Assembly (NCBI RefSeq): GCF_002160955.1 | Contig: NZ_NFLN01000013.1 | Span: 30,571-94,570 of the forward strand | Direction of reading: 5' to 3' | Source of the DNA: Gemmiger sp. An120 | GTDB lineage: Bacteria; Bacillota; Clostridia; Oscillospirales; Ruminococcaceae | Length of the DNA stretch: 64,000 nt | Part shown: piece after piece, positions 25,409 to 34,884 of the stretch | How the letters are laid out: each line of letters opens with the position of its first letter | Position numbering within the stretch: the stretch's first letter is position 1 | Made by a program: the position numbers and the translations under genes | The notes under the pieces: generated by a model | What the model saw: only the letters and a program-made list of their open reading frames with translations | What the model was told of the DNA's origin: nothing | The model's database searches: none

Positions 25409-26416
25409 ATGAACGAGAAACATCCGCAGGATGCAGCACCTTTTCTGGAAGTAAAGCACCTTACCGTGGAGTATTTTACAAAGGAGCAGGTGGTACATGC
25501 GGTGAATGACGTTTCCTTCCACCTGGAAAAAGGCAGGACCCTTGGCCTGGTGGGGGAGACCGGCGCTGGCAAGACCTCCATCGCCAAGGCAATTCTCCGG
25601 ATCCTGCCGGACGTGGGGGCCCGGATCGCCGGCGGGCAGGTACTGCTGGAGGGGACCGATATCATCGCTCTTTCGGAACACGATATGCGACAGATCCGGG
25701 GCGATAAGATCACCATGATCTTCCAGGACCCGATGACCGCGCTGAACCCGGTGCAGCGGGTGGGCGACCAGATCGCCGAGGTGGTGGCGCTGCACAGCAA
25801 GGGCAGCAAAGAAGAGTGCCAGAACCGAGCCAAAGAGATGCTGGAGATGGTGGGCATCCCTGCCGAGCGATACCGGGAATATCCTCACCAGTTCTCCGGC
25901 GGTATGAAACAGCGGGTGGTCATCGCCATGGCGCTGGCCTGCAACCCGGATCTGCTGCTGGCGGACGAACCCACCACCGCCCTGGATGTGACCATCCAGG
26001 CTCAGGTGCTGCACCTGATCGACAAGCTGCGGGAGAAGTTCAATACATCTATGCTTCTGATCACCCACGACATGGGGGTCATTGCCAACACCTGCGACGA
26101 GGTGGCGGTGATCTACGCGGGCACCATCCTAGAATATGGCACCAAAGAGCAGATCTTCGACCATCCCTGTCACCCCTATACCATCGGGCTATTCAAGGCT
26201 ATTCCCAACATGAATGTGGAGGAAGAGTGGCTGCATCCGATCGAGGGCCTTCCGCCGGATCCTACCCATCTGCCGGACGGCTGTCCGTTCCATCCCCGCT
26301 GCCCCTATGCGGACGAGGGATGCCGCAAAGAGCCTGTCCCGATGCAGGCCACCCCCTACGGCCATCAGTGCCGGTGCCGCCGTATGGACGCGGTGCTGAA
26401 AGAAGAGGTGAAATGA
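25409..26416 (+). CDS. ABC importer ATPase, DppD/OppD family
   Basis: 335 residues. Walker A is GETGAGKTS (about residues 46-54), the Q-loop [11 protein letters not shown], the signature is FSGGMKQR rather than LSGGQ (usual for this family), Walker B is [12 protein letters not shown] and the H-loop is LLITHDMGV. The C-terminal oligopeptide-transporter extension ends with Cys-containing [14 protein letters not shown], which in this family can carry an iron-sulfur cluster. It pairs with the ATPase at 26418-27368. Confidence 0.93.
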   Translation: MNEKHPQDAAPFLEVKHLTVEYFTKEQVVHAVNDVSFHLEKGRTLGLVGETGAGKTSIAKAILRILPDVGARIAGGQVLLEGTDIIALSEHDMRQIRGDKITMIFQDPMTALNPVQRVGDQIAEVVALHSKGSKEECQNRAKEMLEMVGIPAERYREYPHQFSGGMKQRVVIAMALACNPDLLLADEPTTALDVTIQAQVLHLIDKLREKFNTSMLLITHDMGVIANTCDEVAVIYAGTILEYGTKEQIFDHPCHPYTIGLFKAIPNMNVEEEWLHPIEGLPPDPTHLPDGCPFHPRCPYADEGCRKEPVPMQATPYGHQCRCRRMDAVLKEEVK

Positions 26417-26417
26417 C

Positions 26418-27368
26418 ATGGCTGTGATCGAGGTCAAAAACCTGAAAAAATACTTCTCCACCCCGCGGGGGGTATTGCATGCCGTGGACGATGTGACACT
26501 CTCCATCGAAAAGGGAAAAACGCTGGGGGTCGTGGGCGAGTCCGGCTGCGGAAAATCCACGCTGGGGCGCACGATCATCCACCTGATCCCCAAAACGGAA
26601 GGGCAGATCCTTCTGAACGGCAAGGATGTATCCAATGTGAAGGGGGCACAGCTGCGGGCGGCCCGGGAAAAGATGCAGATCATCTTTCAGGACCCGTATT
26701 CCTCTCTGGACCCGCGCATGACGGTAGAGGACACCATCCGGGAGCCGCTGACCGTGTCCAGACGGTACAAGCGCAGTGAGATCGACGAGATTACCGGCGA
26801 GCTGATGGGCTTTGTGGGGATCGACACCCGGCTGCGCACCGCCTATCCCCACGAGCTGGACGGCGGCCGCCGCCAGCGGGTGGGCATTGCCCGGGCGCTG
26901 GCACTGAATCCGGATTTTGTGGTTTGTGATGAGCCGGTGAGTGCCCTGGACGTGTCCATCCAGGCTCAGGTGCTCAATCTGCTGAAAAAGCTGCAGCAGC
27001 AGCGAGGGCTGGCGTACATGTTCGTCACCCACGATCTGTCGGTGGTCAAGCACATTTCGGACGATATTTGCGTGATGTATCTGGGACAGGTGGTGGAGCT
27101 GTGTTCCTCCCGGGAACTGTTCCGGAACCCTCTGCACCCTTACACCCGCGCGCTGCTGTCGGCGATCCCGTCCATCGACATCCACAACAAGATGAAGCCG
27201 GAGATCATCCAGGGCGAGATCGTGAGCCCCATCAATCCGAAACCCGGCTGCCGGTTTGCCGCCCGGTGCAAGTACGCCACCGAGGCCTGCCACCAACCCC
27301 AGAAGATGGAAGAAGTCGAATCCGGGCACTATGTGGCCTGCTGTCGGGTGCATGAGGTGAACGGTTGA
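26418..27368 (+). CDS. ABC importer ATPase, DppF/OppF family
   Basis: 316 residues. Walker A GESGCGKST (about residues 40-48), Q-loop IFQDPYSSLDPRM, Walker B VVCDEPVSALD, H-loop FVTHDLSVV, and the C-terminal CRFAARCKYATEAC extension are present. The signature motif reads LDGGRRQR instead of LSGGQ, replacing the Ser that contacts ATP; this variant is common in DppF-type subunits, where one composite site may be weakened. It starts two bases after the DppD-like stop, and its own stop overlaps the hydrolase start. Confidence 0.92.
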   Translation: MAVIEVKNLKKYFSTPRGVLHAVDDVTLSIEKGKTLGVVGESGCGKSTLGRTIIHLIPKTEGQILLNGKDVSNVKGAQLRAAREKMQIIFQDPYSSLDPRMTVEDTIREPLTVSRRYKRSEIDEITGELMGFVGIDTRLRTAYPHELDGGRRQRVGIARALALNPDFVVCDEPVSALDVSIQAQVLNLLKKLQQQRGLAYMFVTHDLSVVKHISDDICVMYLGQVVELCSSRELFRNPLHPYTRALLSAIPSIDIHNKMKPEIIQGEIVSPINPKPGCRFAARCKYATEACHQPQKMEEVESGHYVACCRVHEVNG

Positions 27369-28312
27369 TGGGTACGGCTGAAAAGGAAACCGCTCGTCGG
27401 GACGAGCTGGACCTGTCCTGTTCCGTATACGGGTGCGGCTACCTGCACGACGTGGAGTATAAGCGGACCCGCACATTTCCCAAGGGCACCGGAATCTCCG
27501 CCCTGAAACAAAGCCTGCACCTTCAGATCCTGTTTCCCTCACCGGTGGGAGAGGCGGAGAAGGGGCCATTTCCCATTGTGGTCTTTGTTCCCGGCGGGGC
27601 CTGGCGAACGCCGCAGGTGTATTTCCGGGTGCCGTTTCTGGTGGATCTGGTCCGCCGCGGATTTCTTGTGGCGATGGCGGGCTACCGGGGATGTGAGTTG
27701 TTCCGCTGCGAAGACGCCGTCTCGGATGTGCGCAGCGCGGTGCGGTATATGCGTGCCCATGCGGCGGAGTATAACGGGGACCCGGACAACATCTTCCTGA
27801 TGGGGGAGTCCGCGGGAGCCCACCTGGCCATGCTGGCGGTCTGCGGCGGGCCGGACTTTGACGATCCGGAGGAAACGGCGGCCGGGAGTGTGCCTGTCCG
27901 GGGCGTACTGGAGCTATACGGCCCCACCGATTGCAGCGGCCATGTGACCACCCCGGAATTCAGTGCCCTTTCGGACAAAGAGGCACTGACCAGCCCGCTG
28001 GCCATTCTGGTGCGGGGCTGCCTGCGCAGCGAGTTCGCGGACCGGCTGCGCCCGCTTTCGCCGCTGTGGCATCTGCAGCAGGGCGCTGTGCCTCCGCCCA
28101 TGCTGCTGGCCCACGGAGACCAGGACCGGCTGGTGCCGGTCTGGCATGCCGAACGGATGTTTGAGGCGCTGGCCGGTGCGGGATGCCCGGTGGAGTACAT
28201 CCGGCTGCGAAACGCCGGCCATGGAAGCTGGCTGTTCTATGAAACCTATATGATGGACCGTTACGCGCAGTTCATACGCAAACATACCGGGCCGGCGGCC
28301 CCGGGGATCTGA
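27368..28312 (+). CDS. alpha/beta hydrolase (carboxylesterase/acyl-esterase type)
   Basis: 314 residues with no signal peptide. The oxyanion segment is VFVPGGAWRTP, the nucleophile elbow MGESAGAHLA (Ser about residue 143), the acid region LLAHGDQDRLVP and the catalytic His in RNAGHGSW. This arrangement resembles BD-FAE/Aes-type esterases that remove acetyl or hydroxycinnamoyl groups from carbohydrates. The ATG overlaps the DppF stop (TGATG), so it is part of the importer operon. Substrate inference: an ester on the imported conjugate. Confidence 0.82.
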   Translation: MGTAEKETARRDELDLSCSVYGCGYLHDVEYKRTRTFPKGTGISALKQSLHLQILFPSPVGEAEKGPFPIVVFVPGGAWRTPQVYFRVPFLVDLVRRGFLVAMAGYRGCELFRCEDAVSDVRSAVRYMRAHAAEYNGDPDNIFLMGESAGAHLAMLAVCGGPDFDDPEETAAGSVPVRGVLELYGPTDCSGHVTTPEFSALSDKEALTSPLAILVRGCLRSEFADRLRPLSPLWHLQQGAVPPPMLLAHGDQDRLVPVWHAERMFEALAGAGCPVEYIRLRNAGHGSWLFYETYMMDRYAQFIRKHTGPAAPGI

Positions 28313-28322
28313 GGAAAAAACT

Positions 28323-28817
28323 ATGAAACGCTGCTTTGTCGTGAATCAGGAAAAGGCGGTCGTGGCCGGCATCGTGAGCGGCACCAGCCTGGTGATGGCG
28401 CTGGTCATGGTGTATCTGGGCAGGATGGGCTCTCTGCTGGCGTTTGGCCTGCTGGCGGCACTGTTCGGCTGGATCGCCGCGCAAAATGCAGCTGTGATCG
28501 TACTGGACCAGACCGGGGTCACCAAAACACTGCTGGGGCGCCGGGTAAGTCACATGGACTGGAACCAGGTGCGGGAGGCGGGGGTGTGCGGAACCAACCC
28601 CCTGAACAAAGGCCGCCCGGAAAAAACCGGCCGCCTGTACATCTACTGCTCCGCCGAGCGGCTGGACGAAGACAGCCGGTATGCCATGATCTTGAAGTGG
28701 CCGCCGCCGGACGATCGGCAGCTTTGCTTTACCTATGATCCGCAGCGGCTGGAGGCTCTGCGTCTGTGGTGGACGGGAGAGCTGGAGGAGTACAATACAG
28801 GCACGCATCGCCTGTGA
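28323..28817 (+). CDS. small membrane protein with PH-like cytoplasmic domain, function unknown
   Basis: 164 residues. Two membrane helices (about residues 12-32 and 36-54) are followed by a short beta-rich domain (AAVIVLDQTGVTKTLLGRR, then SHMDWNQVREAGV) like the bacterial PH-like domains that follow paired transmembrane helices. It lies 10 bases after the hydrolase gene and 20 before the esterase gene, so it belongs to the operon. I do not recognise a function; it could anchor or scaffold the cytoplasmic hydrolases. It has no catalytic motif. Confidence 0.6.
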   Translation: MKRCFVVNQEKAVVAGIVSGTSLVMALVMVYLGRMGSLLAFGLLAALFGWIAAQNAAVIVLDQTGVTKTLLGRRVSHMDWNQVREAGVCGTNPLNKGRPEKTGRLYIYCSAERLDEDSRYAMILKWPPPDDRQLCFTYDPQRLEALRLWWTGELEEYNTGTHRL

Positions 28818-28837
28818 ACCGACAAAAGGAGAAACCG

Positions 28838-29623
28838 ATGACGGAGATAACACTGCAGTATTGTTCCAAGGCTCTGCGCCGGCATGTGACCGTCTGGATG
28901 CTGCTGCCGTTTGATACCTTCCATCCGGATCGCTGCCCGGCTCCGCCCTACAGGACGCTGTATTTTCTCAACGGGTATCTGGCAAACGCGCGGCAGATCC
29001 TGGATACCACGACCCTGTGTTTGTGGGCGCAGCGGTACGGCCTGGCTGTGGTGCTGCCGGACGGGGAAAATTCCTTTTATGTGGATCATCCGGAGCGGAA
29101 CGCCCTGTACGGGACCTATGTGGCCGAGGAACTGGTGCAGGTCACCCGGCAGCTCTTTCCGCTCTCGGATCGTCGGGAGGATACCTTCCTGGGCGGGATC
29201 TCCATGGGGGGCTTCGGCGCCCTGATGCAGGGGATGCGCCATCCGGATACCTTTTCCCGGATCGCGGCGCTCTCGCCCGCTGCCCAGTTGTATGAAATGG
29301 TACGGCAGAACTGTCTGCCGCTTTCAGAAGTGGAGGCGGCTGTGGGCAGTGAAGAGCAGTATCTCCGGGAGTACGATCCCGGTTCCCTGATCCTGCGGGC
29401 GCATCAGTCCGGCCGGAAGCTGCCGGCCCTGTTCTTCTGCTGCGGTACCGAGGACCGCCTGACCTACCGGGTGGATCGGGCGTTGTATGAAACGCTGAAG
29501 AAGGCCGGTGTCCCTGTCCGATACAGTGAGGGTCCCGGCATGCACGACGCATTCTATTGGAATGAGGTCATCCCGGAGGCCCTGGAATTTCTGGTGAGCG
29601 GTGCCAGTAAGGAGGAATTGTGA
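28838..29623 (+). CDS. esterase, FrmB/antigen 85-like alpha/beta hydrolase
   Basis: 261 residues. Key parts are RTLYFLNGYLANARQIL, VVLPDGENSFYVDHPE, nucleophile elbow GGISMGGFGAL (Ser about residue 117), an acid region CCGTEDRL and a late GPGMHDAFYWNE with the catalytic His. It resembles the esterase at 2569-3369 in fold but is not close. No signal peptide. Start chosen at 28838 with AAAGGAGAA upstream. The stop overlaps the sulfatase start. Confidence 0.82.
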   Translation: MTEITLQYCSKALRRHVTVWMLLPFDTFHPDRCPAPPYRTLYFLNGYLANARQILDTTTLCLWAQRYGLAVVLPDGENSFYVDHPERNALYGTYVAEELVQVTRQLFPLSDRREDTFLGGISMGGFGALMQGMRHPDTFSRIAALSPAAQLYEMVRQNCLPLSEVEAAVGSEEQYLREYDPGSLILRAHQSGRKLPALFFCCGTEDRLTYRVDRALYETLKKAGVPVRYSEGPGMHDAFYWNEVIPEALEFLVSGASKEEL

Positions 29624-31122
29624 TGCGCGCCATTATGGTGATGTACGACTCGCTGAACCGGCATATGCTGGAACCTTACGGCTGTGACTGGACGCTTACG
29701 CCTAACTTTTGCCGGCTTGCACAGCGGGCGGTGCAGTTTGAGAACAACTACGTGGGCAGCATGCCCTGCATGCCGGCCCGCCGGGAGCTGCATACCGGCC
29801 GCTACAATTTCTTTCACCGGGGATGGGGACCGCTGGAACCCTTTGATGATTCCATGCCGGAGATATTAAAGAACGCCGGTATCTATACCCACCTGGTCAG
29901 CGACCATCAACATTACTGGGAGGATGGTGGGGCTACCTACCATGGGCGCTATTCCTCCTGGGAGATCTCCCGCGGCCAGGAAGGCGATCCCTGGAAGGCA
30001 GACCTGCATGTGGAATATTCCCGGCAGTCGGTGTTCCGGGCAAAGCAGAAAGCTGGCGGAAGCGGCGCATCCCCGCGGGTGATCCAGGACGAGAGAAATC
30101 GTCGTTTTATGGACACCGAAGAGAAGACCAGCCAGGCGGTCACCTTTGCCGCTGGTCTGGATTTTATTCGACGCAACCACGACCAGGACAACTGGTTTCT
30201 GCAAATCGAGACCTTTGATCCCCACGAACCCTTCTACACCCTCCCGGCGGACAAAGCCCTGTATCCCCATCACTTTACCGGCGATGCCGACCTGGAAGCG
30301 GACTGGCCGCCCTACGCACCGGTGGAGGAAGATGCGGAAACGGTGCAGCATGTACGGTACAATTACGCGGCCCTGGTGAGCAAGTGCGACCGGTATCTGG
30401 GCCAGGTGCTGGACATGATGGACCAGTATGACCTTTGGAAGGATACCATGCTGATCGTCAATACCGACCACGGCTTTTTGCTGGGCGAGCACGGCTGGTG
30501 GGGCAAATCGGCCATGCCGGTGTATGAGGAATTGGCGCACATTCCGCTCTTTATCCATGATCCCCGGCAGCCGGCATGCGACGGCCAGAAACGAAAGGCC
30601 ATCACCCAGACCATCGATCTGGCGCCCACCCTGCTGGAGTTCTTCGGGGTGGAAATTCCGGAGGACATGGAGGGCCGGTCCCTGACCCGGGTGATCGCGG
30701 CGGATGAGCCGATCCGGAACTGCGCTGTTTTTGGCTACTTTGGCAGCCAGGTCAATGCGGCGGACGGGCGCTACCTGTACATGCACTCCGGTGAACGGCC
30801 GGAGGTCGCGGTCTACGAATATACGCTGATGCCCTGCCACATGCGGCAGATGTTTTCGCCGGAGCAGCTGCGCAACGCGCAGCTGGCGCCGCCATTCCGG
30901 TTTACCAAGGGATGTCCGGTGCTGCGCGTCCCGGCCAAAAAGCGCCGGGTGGATACCACAGGGTTCGGAAGTGCGCTCTATGATCTGCAAGGTGGAGCGG
31001 ACAGCAACGTGCTGGAGGAGCACCCGGAGGTGGTGCAGGCTATGAAGCGGGAAATCTGTGCGGCCATGCGCCGCAGCGACGCGCCCGAAGAAGTTTTTCA
31101 ACGGCTGGGCTTTGTGCGCTGA
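29623..31122 (+). CDS. sulfatase (S1 family, Cys type)
   Basis: 499 residues, no signal peptide. The active-site sequence CMPAR (Cys49) fits the CxPxR motif whose Cys is oxidised to formylglycine. Metal-binding parts are MYDSLNRHM near the N-terminus and NTDHGFLLGEHGWWGK (about residues 280-295). In anaerobes the Cys is converted by a radical-SAM maturase (anSME), which is not in this window. The start at 29623 follows GGAGG by 7 bases and overlaps the previous stop. It should hydrolyse a sulfate ester inside the cell; together with the GH3 it suggests sulfated glycosides. Confidence 0.9.
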   Translation: MRAIMVMYDSLNRHMLEPYGCDWTLTPNFCRLAQRAVQFENNYVGSMPCMPARRELHTGRYNFFHRGWGPLEPFDDSMPEILKNAGIYTHLVSDHQHYWEDGGATYHGRYSSWEISRGQEGDPWKADLHVEYSRQSVFRAKQKAGGSGASPRVIQDERNRRFMDTEEKTSQAVTFAAGLDFIRRNHDQDNWFLQIETFDPHEPFYTLPADKALYPHHFTGDADLEADWPPYAPVEEDAETVQHVRYNYAALVSKCDRYLGQVLDMMDQYDLWKDTMLIVNTDHGFLLGEHGWWGKSAMPVYEELAHIPLFIHDPRQPACDGQKRKAITQTIDLAPTLLEFFGVEIPEDMEGRSLTRVIAADEPIRNCAVFGYFGSQVNAADGRYLYMHSGERPEVAVYEYTLMPCHMRQMFSPEQLRNAQLAPPFRFTKGCPVLRVPAKKRRVDTTGFGSALYDLQGGADSNVLEEHPEVVQAMKREICAAMRRSDAPEEVFQRLGFVR

Positions 31123-31148
31123 GCAAAGAAAACAGGAGGATACAGCCG

Positions 31149-33458
31149 ATGCTGGATATTGAATCGTTGATCGGACAGATGACCCTGGAGGAAAAAGCCG
31201 CGCTTTGCTCCGGGGCGGACCAGTGGCATACAAAGGCGGTGGAGCGGCTGGGGATCCCGGCGCTGCGGTTGAGCGACGGCCCCCACGGCCTGCGGTTCAT
31301 CGAGGACGGGAAAGCCCGGCCGGCCGTGTGCTTTCCCACGGGCAGTGCGCTGGCGTCCTCCTTTGATCCGGATCTGCTGTGGCAGGTCGGCGCGGCGCTG
31401 GGGCGCGCCGCACGAAATGCGGGGGTGCATACCCTGCTGGGCCCGGCGGTCAACATGAAGCGAAGCCCGTTGTGCGGGCGCAATTTTGAATACCTGAGCG
31501 AAGACCCCTATCTGGCCGGGGTGCTGGGCGCCGCCATGGTGGAAGGCATCCAGGCGCAGGGGGTGGGGGCGTGCCCCAAGCATTTCGCCGCCAACAACCA
31601 GGAATACCGCCGCATGAGCGTAAGCGCCCAGGCGGATGAGCAGACGCTGCGGGAGATCTATCTGGCTGCCTTTGAGCGGATCGTTCGACAGGCCGCTCCC
31701 AGGACCCTCATGTGCGCCTACAACCGGATCAACGGCACCTATTGCAGCGAAAACGCCTGGCTGTTGGATCAGGTGCTGCGCAGGGAATGGGGCTTCGACG
31801 GCATTGTAATGACCGACTGGGCCGCGATGGCTGAGCGTCCTCGGGCGCTGAAGGCCGGCCTGGAACTGGAGATGCCCACCTCCTTCGGTGAAAACGACCG
31901 GCGGATCGTGGCCGCTGTGCGAAAAGGCGTGCTGGAGGAATCGGTCCTGAACGAGGCGGTCCGCCGGCTGCTGCGCTGGATCGACTGGTGCCTGGAAGCT
32001 GCGTCCCGTCCGCTTGCGCCGGAGAAGGAGTCTGCCGGGGCATTGGCCCGACGGGCGGCAGGGGAGTGTGCTGCGCTTTTGAAAAACAACGGGACACTGC
32101 CGCTGAAACAGGGCCAAAAGATCGCGTTTATCGGCGGGTTTGCGCAAACGCCCCGTTTCCAGGGCGGCGGTTCCAGCAACGTGCAGGTGCGCGGGGCAGT
32201 GGGGGCGCTGCAGGCAGCCCAGGAACAAAAGATCGGCAACATCGTCTATGCCGAGGGCTTCAACACGGTGGATGACCAGACCGATCCCGAGCAGCTGGTC
32301 CGGGCGGTAGAGGCGGCCCGCGGCGCGGACGCGGCGGTGATCTTTGCCGGCTTGCCCAACGCCTTTGAGGCGGAAGGGAGCGACCGGGAGAGCCTGGCAC
32401 TTCCCCAAAGCCAGAACGCTCTGATCGAGGCGGTCTGCGCGGTGCAGCCCCATACGGTGGTGGTGATGCATGCCGGCAGCCCGGTGGTGATGCCCTGGCG
32501 GGACAAGGTTGCCGCGATTCTGTACATGTACCTGGGTGGCCAGAGCGTGGGCGAGGCGGAGATCGATCTGCTGTTCGGTGTGGTGAACCCGTCCGGCCGC
32601 CTGGCCGAGACCTTCCCGGTCCGCCTGGAAGACACGCCCTGCTGGCTGGACTTCCCCGGCGCGGAGGATGAAGTGCAGTATTCGGAAGGGGTCTACATCG
32701 GCTATCGCTGGTACCAGAAGCGGGCGATCCCGGTGCAGTATCCCTTCGGCTACGGCCTGAGCTATACCCGTTTTGCCTACAGCAATCTGCGCCTTTCCAC
32801 AGACCATATACAAGATACCGACGCCCTGACCGCATGGGTGGATGTGACCAATACCGGCGACAGGGAAGGCCGGGAGGTGGTACAGCTGTATGTGGCGCCG
32901 CAGGGCAAACGCCGCCAGCCCCGGCCGCTGCGGGAACTGAAGGGGGTGGCCAAGATCGCGCTGCGGCCCGGCGAGACCCGGACGGTGGCCTTCCCTCTGG
33001 ACAAGCGAAGCTTCGCGTTTTACAGCAGGCGTCTGCCGGGCTGGTACGTGGAGAGCGGGCCCTATGTGGTACAGGTGGGACCGTCCAGCCAGGACCTTCC
33101 CCTGCAGGCGGTGGTACAGGTGCAGAGCACCGATACCCTGCCGGTGGTGTATACCGACCATATGACGGTGCAGGACCTTCGGGAGAGCGGCTTGGATGTG
33201 GCAGAGGCTCTGGAGGCGATCGGCGTGCGGAAGGTGGACCTGAGTGCGGTGGGCCTGGCCGGCGCGGATCCCCGGGAGGTGCATCTGGATGCGGTGCGCA
33301 ACGGAATGCCCATTCACGCCACAGTGAGCATCGCAAAACGAAACATGCCGGCGATTTACGACACGCTGCGGCGGATCGAGGGTCTGGGCGGCAAGGAAAA
33401 TATCCCCCGCTGGGAGACCGAGGATGAAGAGGAAAAACAAAGTGCGCAAGGAGGATAA
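31149..33458 (+). CDS. GH3 family glycosidase (beta-glucosidase-like)
   Basis: 769 residues. The N-terminal barrel has LSDGPHGLR, NFEYLSEDPYLAG, the KHFAANNQE motif and the nucleophile segment GIVMTDWAAM (Asp223). The second domain follows with KIAFIGGFAQTPRFQGGGSS, and the fibronectin-III-like domain with VDVTNTGDREGREVVQLYV. After it comes a tail of about 110 residues (from TLPVVYTDHMTVQDL) seen in cytoplasmic Firmicute GH3 enzymes. No signal peptide. It removes a terminal beta-sugar, probably glucose, from the imported conjugate; the exact sugar is unknown. Confidence 0.93.
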   Translation: MLDIESLIGQMTLEEKAALCSGADQWHTKAVERLGIPALRLSDGPHGLRFIEDGKARPAVCFPTGSALASSFDPDLLWQVGAALGRAARNAGVHTLLGPAVNMKRSPLCGRNFEYLSEDPYLAGVLGAAMVEGIQAQGVGACPKHFAANNQEYRRMSVSAQADEQTLREIYLAAFERIVRQAAPRTLMCAYNRINGTYCSENAWLLDQVLRREWGFDGIVMTDWAAMAERPRALKAGLELEMPTSFGENDRRIVAAVRKGVLEESVLNEAVRRLLRWIDWCLEAASRPLAPEKESAGALARRAAGECAALLKNNGTLPLKQGQKIAFIGGFAQTPRFQGGGSSNVQVRGAVGALQAAQEQKIGNIVYAEGFNTVDDQTDPEQLVRAVEAARGADAAVIFAGLPNAFEAEGSDRESLALPQSQNALIEAVCAVQPHTVVVMHAGSPVVMPWRDKVAAILYMYLGGQSVGEAEIDLLFGVVNPSGRLAETFPVRLEDTPCWLDFPGAEDEVQYSEGVYIGYRWYQKRAIPVQYPFGYGLSYTRFAYSNLRLSTDHIQDTDALTAWVDVTNTGDREGREVVQLYVAPQGKRRQPRPLRELKGVAKIALRPGETRTVAFPLDKRSFAFYSRRLPGWYVESGPYVVQVGPSSQDLPLQAVVQVQSTDTLPVVYTDHMTVQDLRESGLDVAEALEAIGVRKVDLSAVGLAGADPREVHLDAVRNGMPIHATVSIAKRNMPAIYDTLRRIEGLGGKENIPRWETEDEEEKQSAQGG

Positions 33459-33459
33459 C

Positions 33460-34857
33460 ATGGAAACGCGGCCGAATTTTCTGCTGTTTTTCAGCGATCA
33501 GCACCGGGGCGACTGGATGCCCTATCCCGCTGATGTAAAACGGCAGATGGGCGTGGAGAAACTGGATCTGAAGATGCCGGCTATCCGTTCTCTTATGGAT
33601 CGGGGCGTTTGTTTTACCTGCGGCGTGTCGCCGGCGCCGGTCTGTGCGCCTGCCCGGGCCTGCCTTGCCAGCGGCCGGCGTTACCGGAACTGCCGGGTAT
33701 ACCAGAACAACGTGAATTACGACCCGGCACTTCCCAGTTTTTACGGGCTGCTGCAAAAGAGCGGGTACTATGTGACCGGCGCGGGCAAGTTTGACCTGAA
33801 CAAGGGCGATCTGGACTGGGGCAATGGGTTCCACGACACCCTGCGCCGGATGGGGTTCTCCGATGCGCTGGACAGCGAAGGCAAGATGGACGCAGTCTGG
33901 GCGGTCCTGATGAACGAGCCGGGCCCCTACGGAAAGATGCTGGAACAGCACGGCTGTCTGAAAGCCTATGTGGAGGATATGCTCCACCGGGGCCGCGGCA
34001 CCGATCCCGCGCCCGTTCCGCCGGAATGTTACGCCGACAACTGGATCGGTCAGGAAGGCCGCGATCTCATTGCCCGTCTCCCGCAGGATTCCCCCTGGTT
34101 TTTGCAGCTGAATTTCTCCGGTCCCCACGATCCCTGGGATGTGACGGAAGAGATGCATGCCGCCGTGCAGGCGCGTAGCTTTCCGGCCGGGGCCGGCTGC
34201 CCGGAGGAAGAACGGGCGCACAATCTGGCTGTGCGGAAAAACTATGCAGCTATGATAGAAAACATCGACAGCCAAATCGGGCGGTGCCTGGAAGCCCTGC
34301 AGGCACGGGGCATGCTGGAAAATACTATTGTGATCTACGCCGCCGACCACGGCGAACTGATGGGAGATCACGGCTTATATGGAAAATCCCGCCCGGAACA
34401 GGGCGCGATCCATATCCCGCTGGTGATCGACGCTTCCCGCTGGAACGGAAAGCAGGGCCTGTGCCTGCATACACCGGTGGAACTGCAGGACCTGGCAGCC
34501 ACCTTCCTGGATTATGCCGGGGTGGCAGTGCCGGAGAACTGGGAGTCCTGTTCGCTGCGTCCTCTGGTGGAGGGAACGGTCGGCTCAGTCCGTCCGTTCG
34601 CGGTGTCGGAACTGATCACCCGGCCGCGGAAGGGGCCGTTGGCCAGCTTTGGCTGTGTGACCGATGGTGAATGGAAATTGATCCTTCGGCCGGGCGAAGA
34701 GGATCGCCTGTACCATTTGACCGAAGACCCTTTCGAGCAAAAGGATCTGGCACGGTATTTCCCCGGGCAGGTGGAACGGCTCCGGCAGGGATTTGATGAC
34801 CGGGGCGGCCGCAAACACCCGGCTCTGCTGCAGTACACGCAGGCATTTCACAATTGA
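33460..34857 (+). CDS. sulfatase (S1 family, Cys type), second
   Basis: 465 residues, no signal peptide. The N-terminal metal site is FLLFFSDQHRGDW, the modification motif CAPAR (Cys62), the second metal site YAADHGELMGDHGLYGK, and ends with YHLTEDPFEQKDLAR, typical of arylsulfatase-type S1 enzymes. It begins two bases after the GH3 stop with AAGGAGG upstream. It is distinct from the sulfatase at 29623-31122, so the substrate may carry two kinds of sulfate, or the two act on related substrates. Confidence 0.92.
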   Translation: METRPNFLLFFSDQHRGDWMPYPADVKRQMGVEKLDLKMPAIRSLMDRGVCFTCGVSPAPVCAPARACLASGRRYRNCRVYQNNVNYDPALPSFYGLLQKSGYYVTGAGKFDLNKGDLDWGNGFHDTLRRMGFSDALDSEGKMDAVWAVLMNEPGPYGKMLEQHGCLKAYVEDMLHRGRGTDPAPVPPECYADNWIGQEGRDLIARLPQDSPWFLQLNFSGPHDPWDVTEEMHAAVQARSFPAGAGCPEEERAHNLAVRKNYAAMIENIDSQIGRCLEALQARGMLENTIVIYAADHGELMGDHGLYGKSRPEQGAIHIPLVIDASRWNGKQGLCLHTPVELQDLAATFLDYAGVAVPENWESCSLRPLVEGTVGSVRPFAVSELITRPRKGPLASFGCVTDGEWKLILRPGEEDRLYHLTEDPFEQKDLARYFPGQVERLRQGFDDRGGRKHPALLQYTQAFHN

Positions 34858-34884
34858 CGGGCTCAAAGAAAGGATGACACAGAG

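Noticed and set aside
31098..34371. 787- and 703-codon leftward frames across GH3 and sulfatase 2
   Set aside because: Long antisense frames caused by high GC; the plus strand has clear GH3 and sulfatase active-site motifs.
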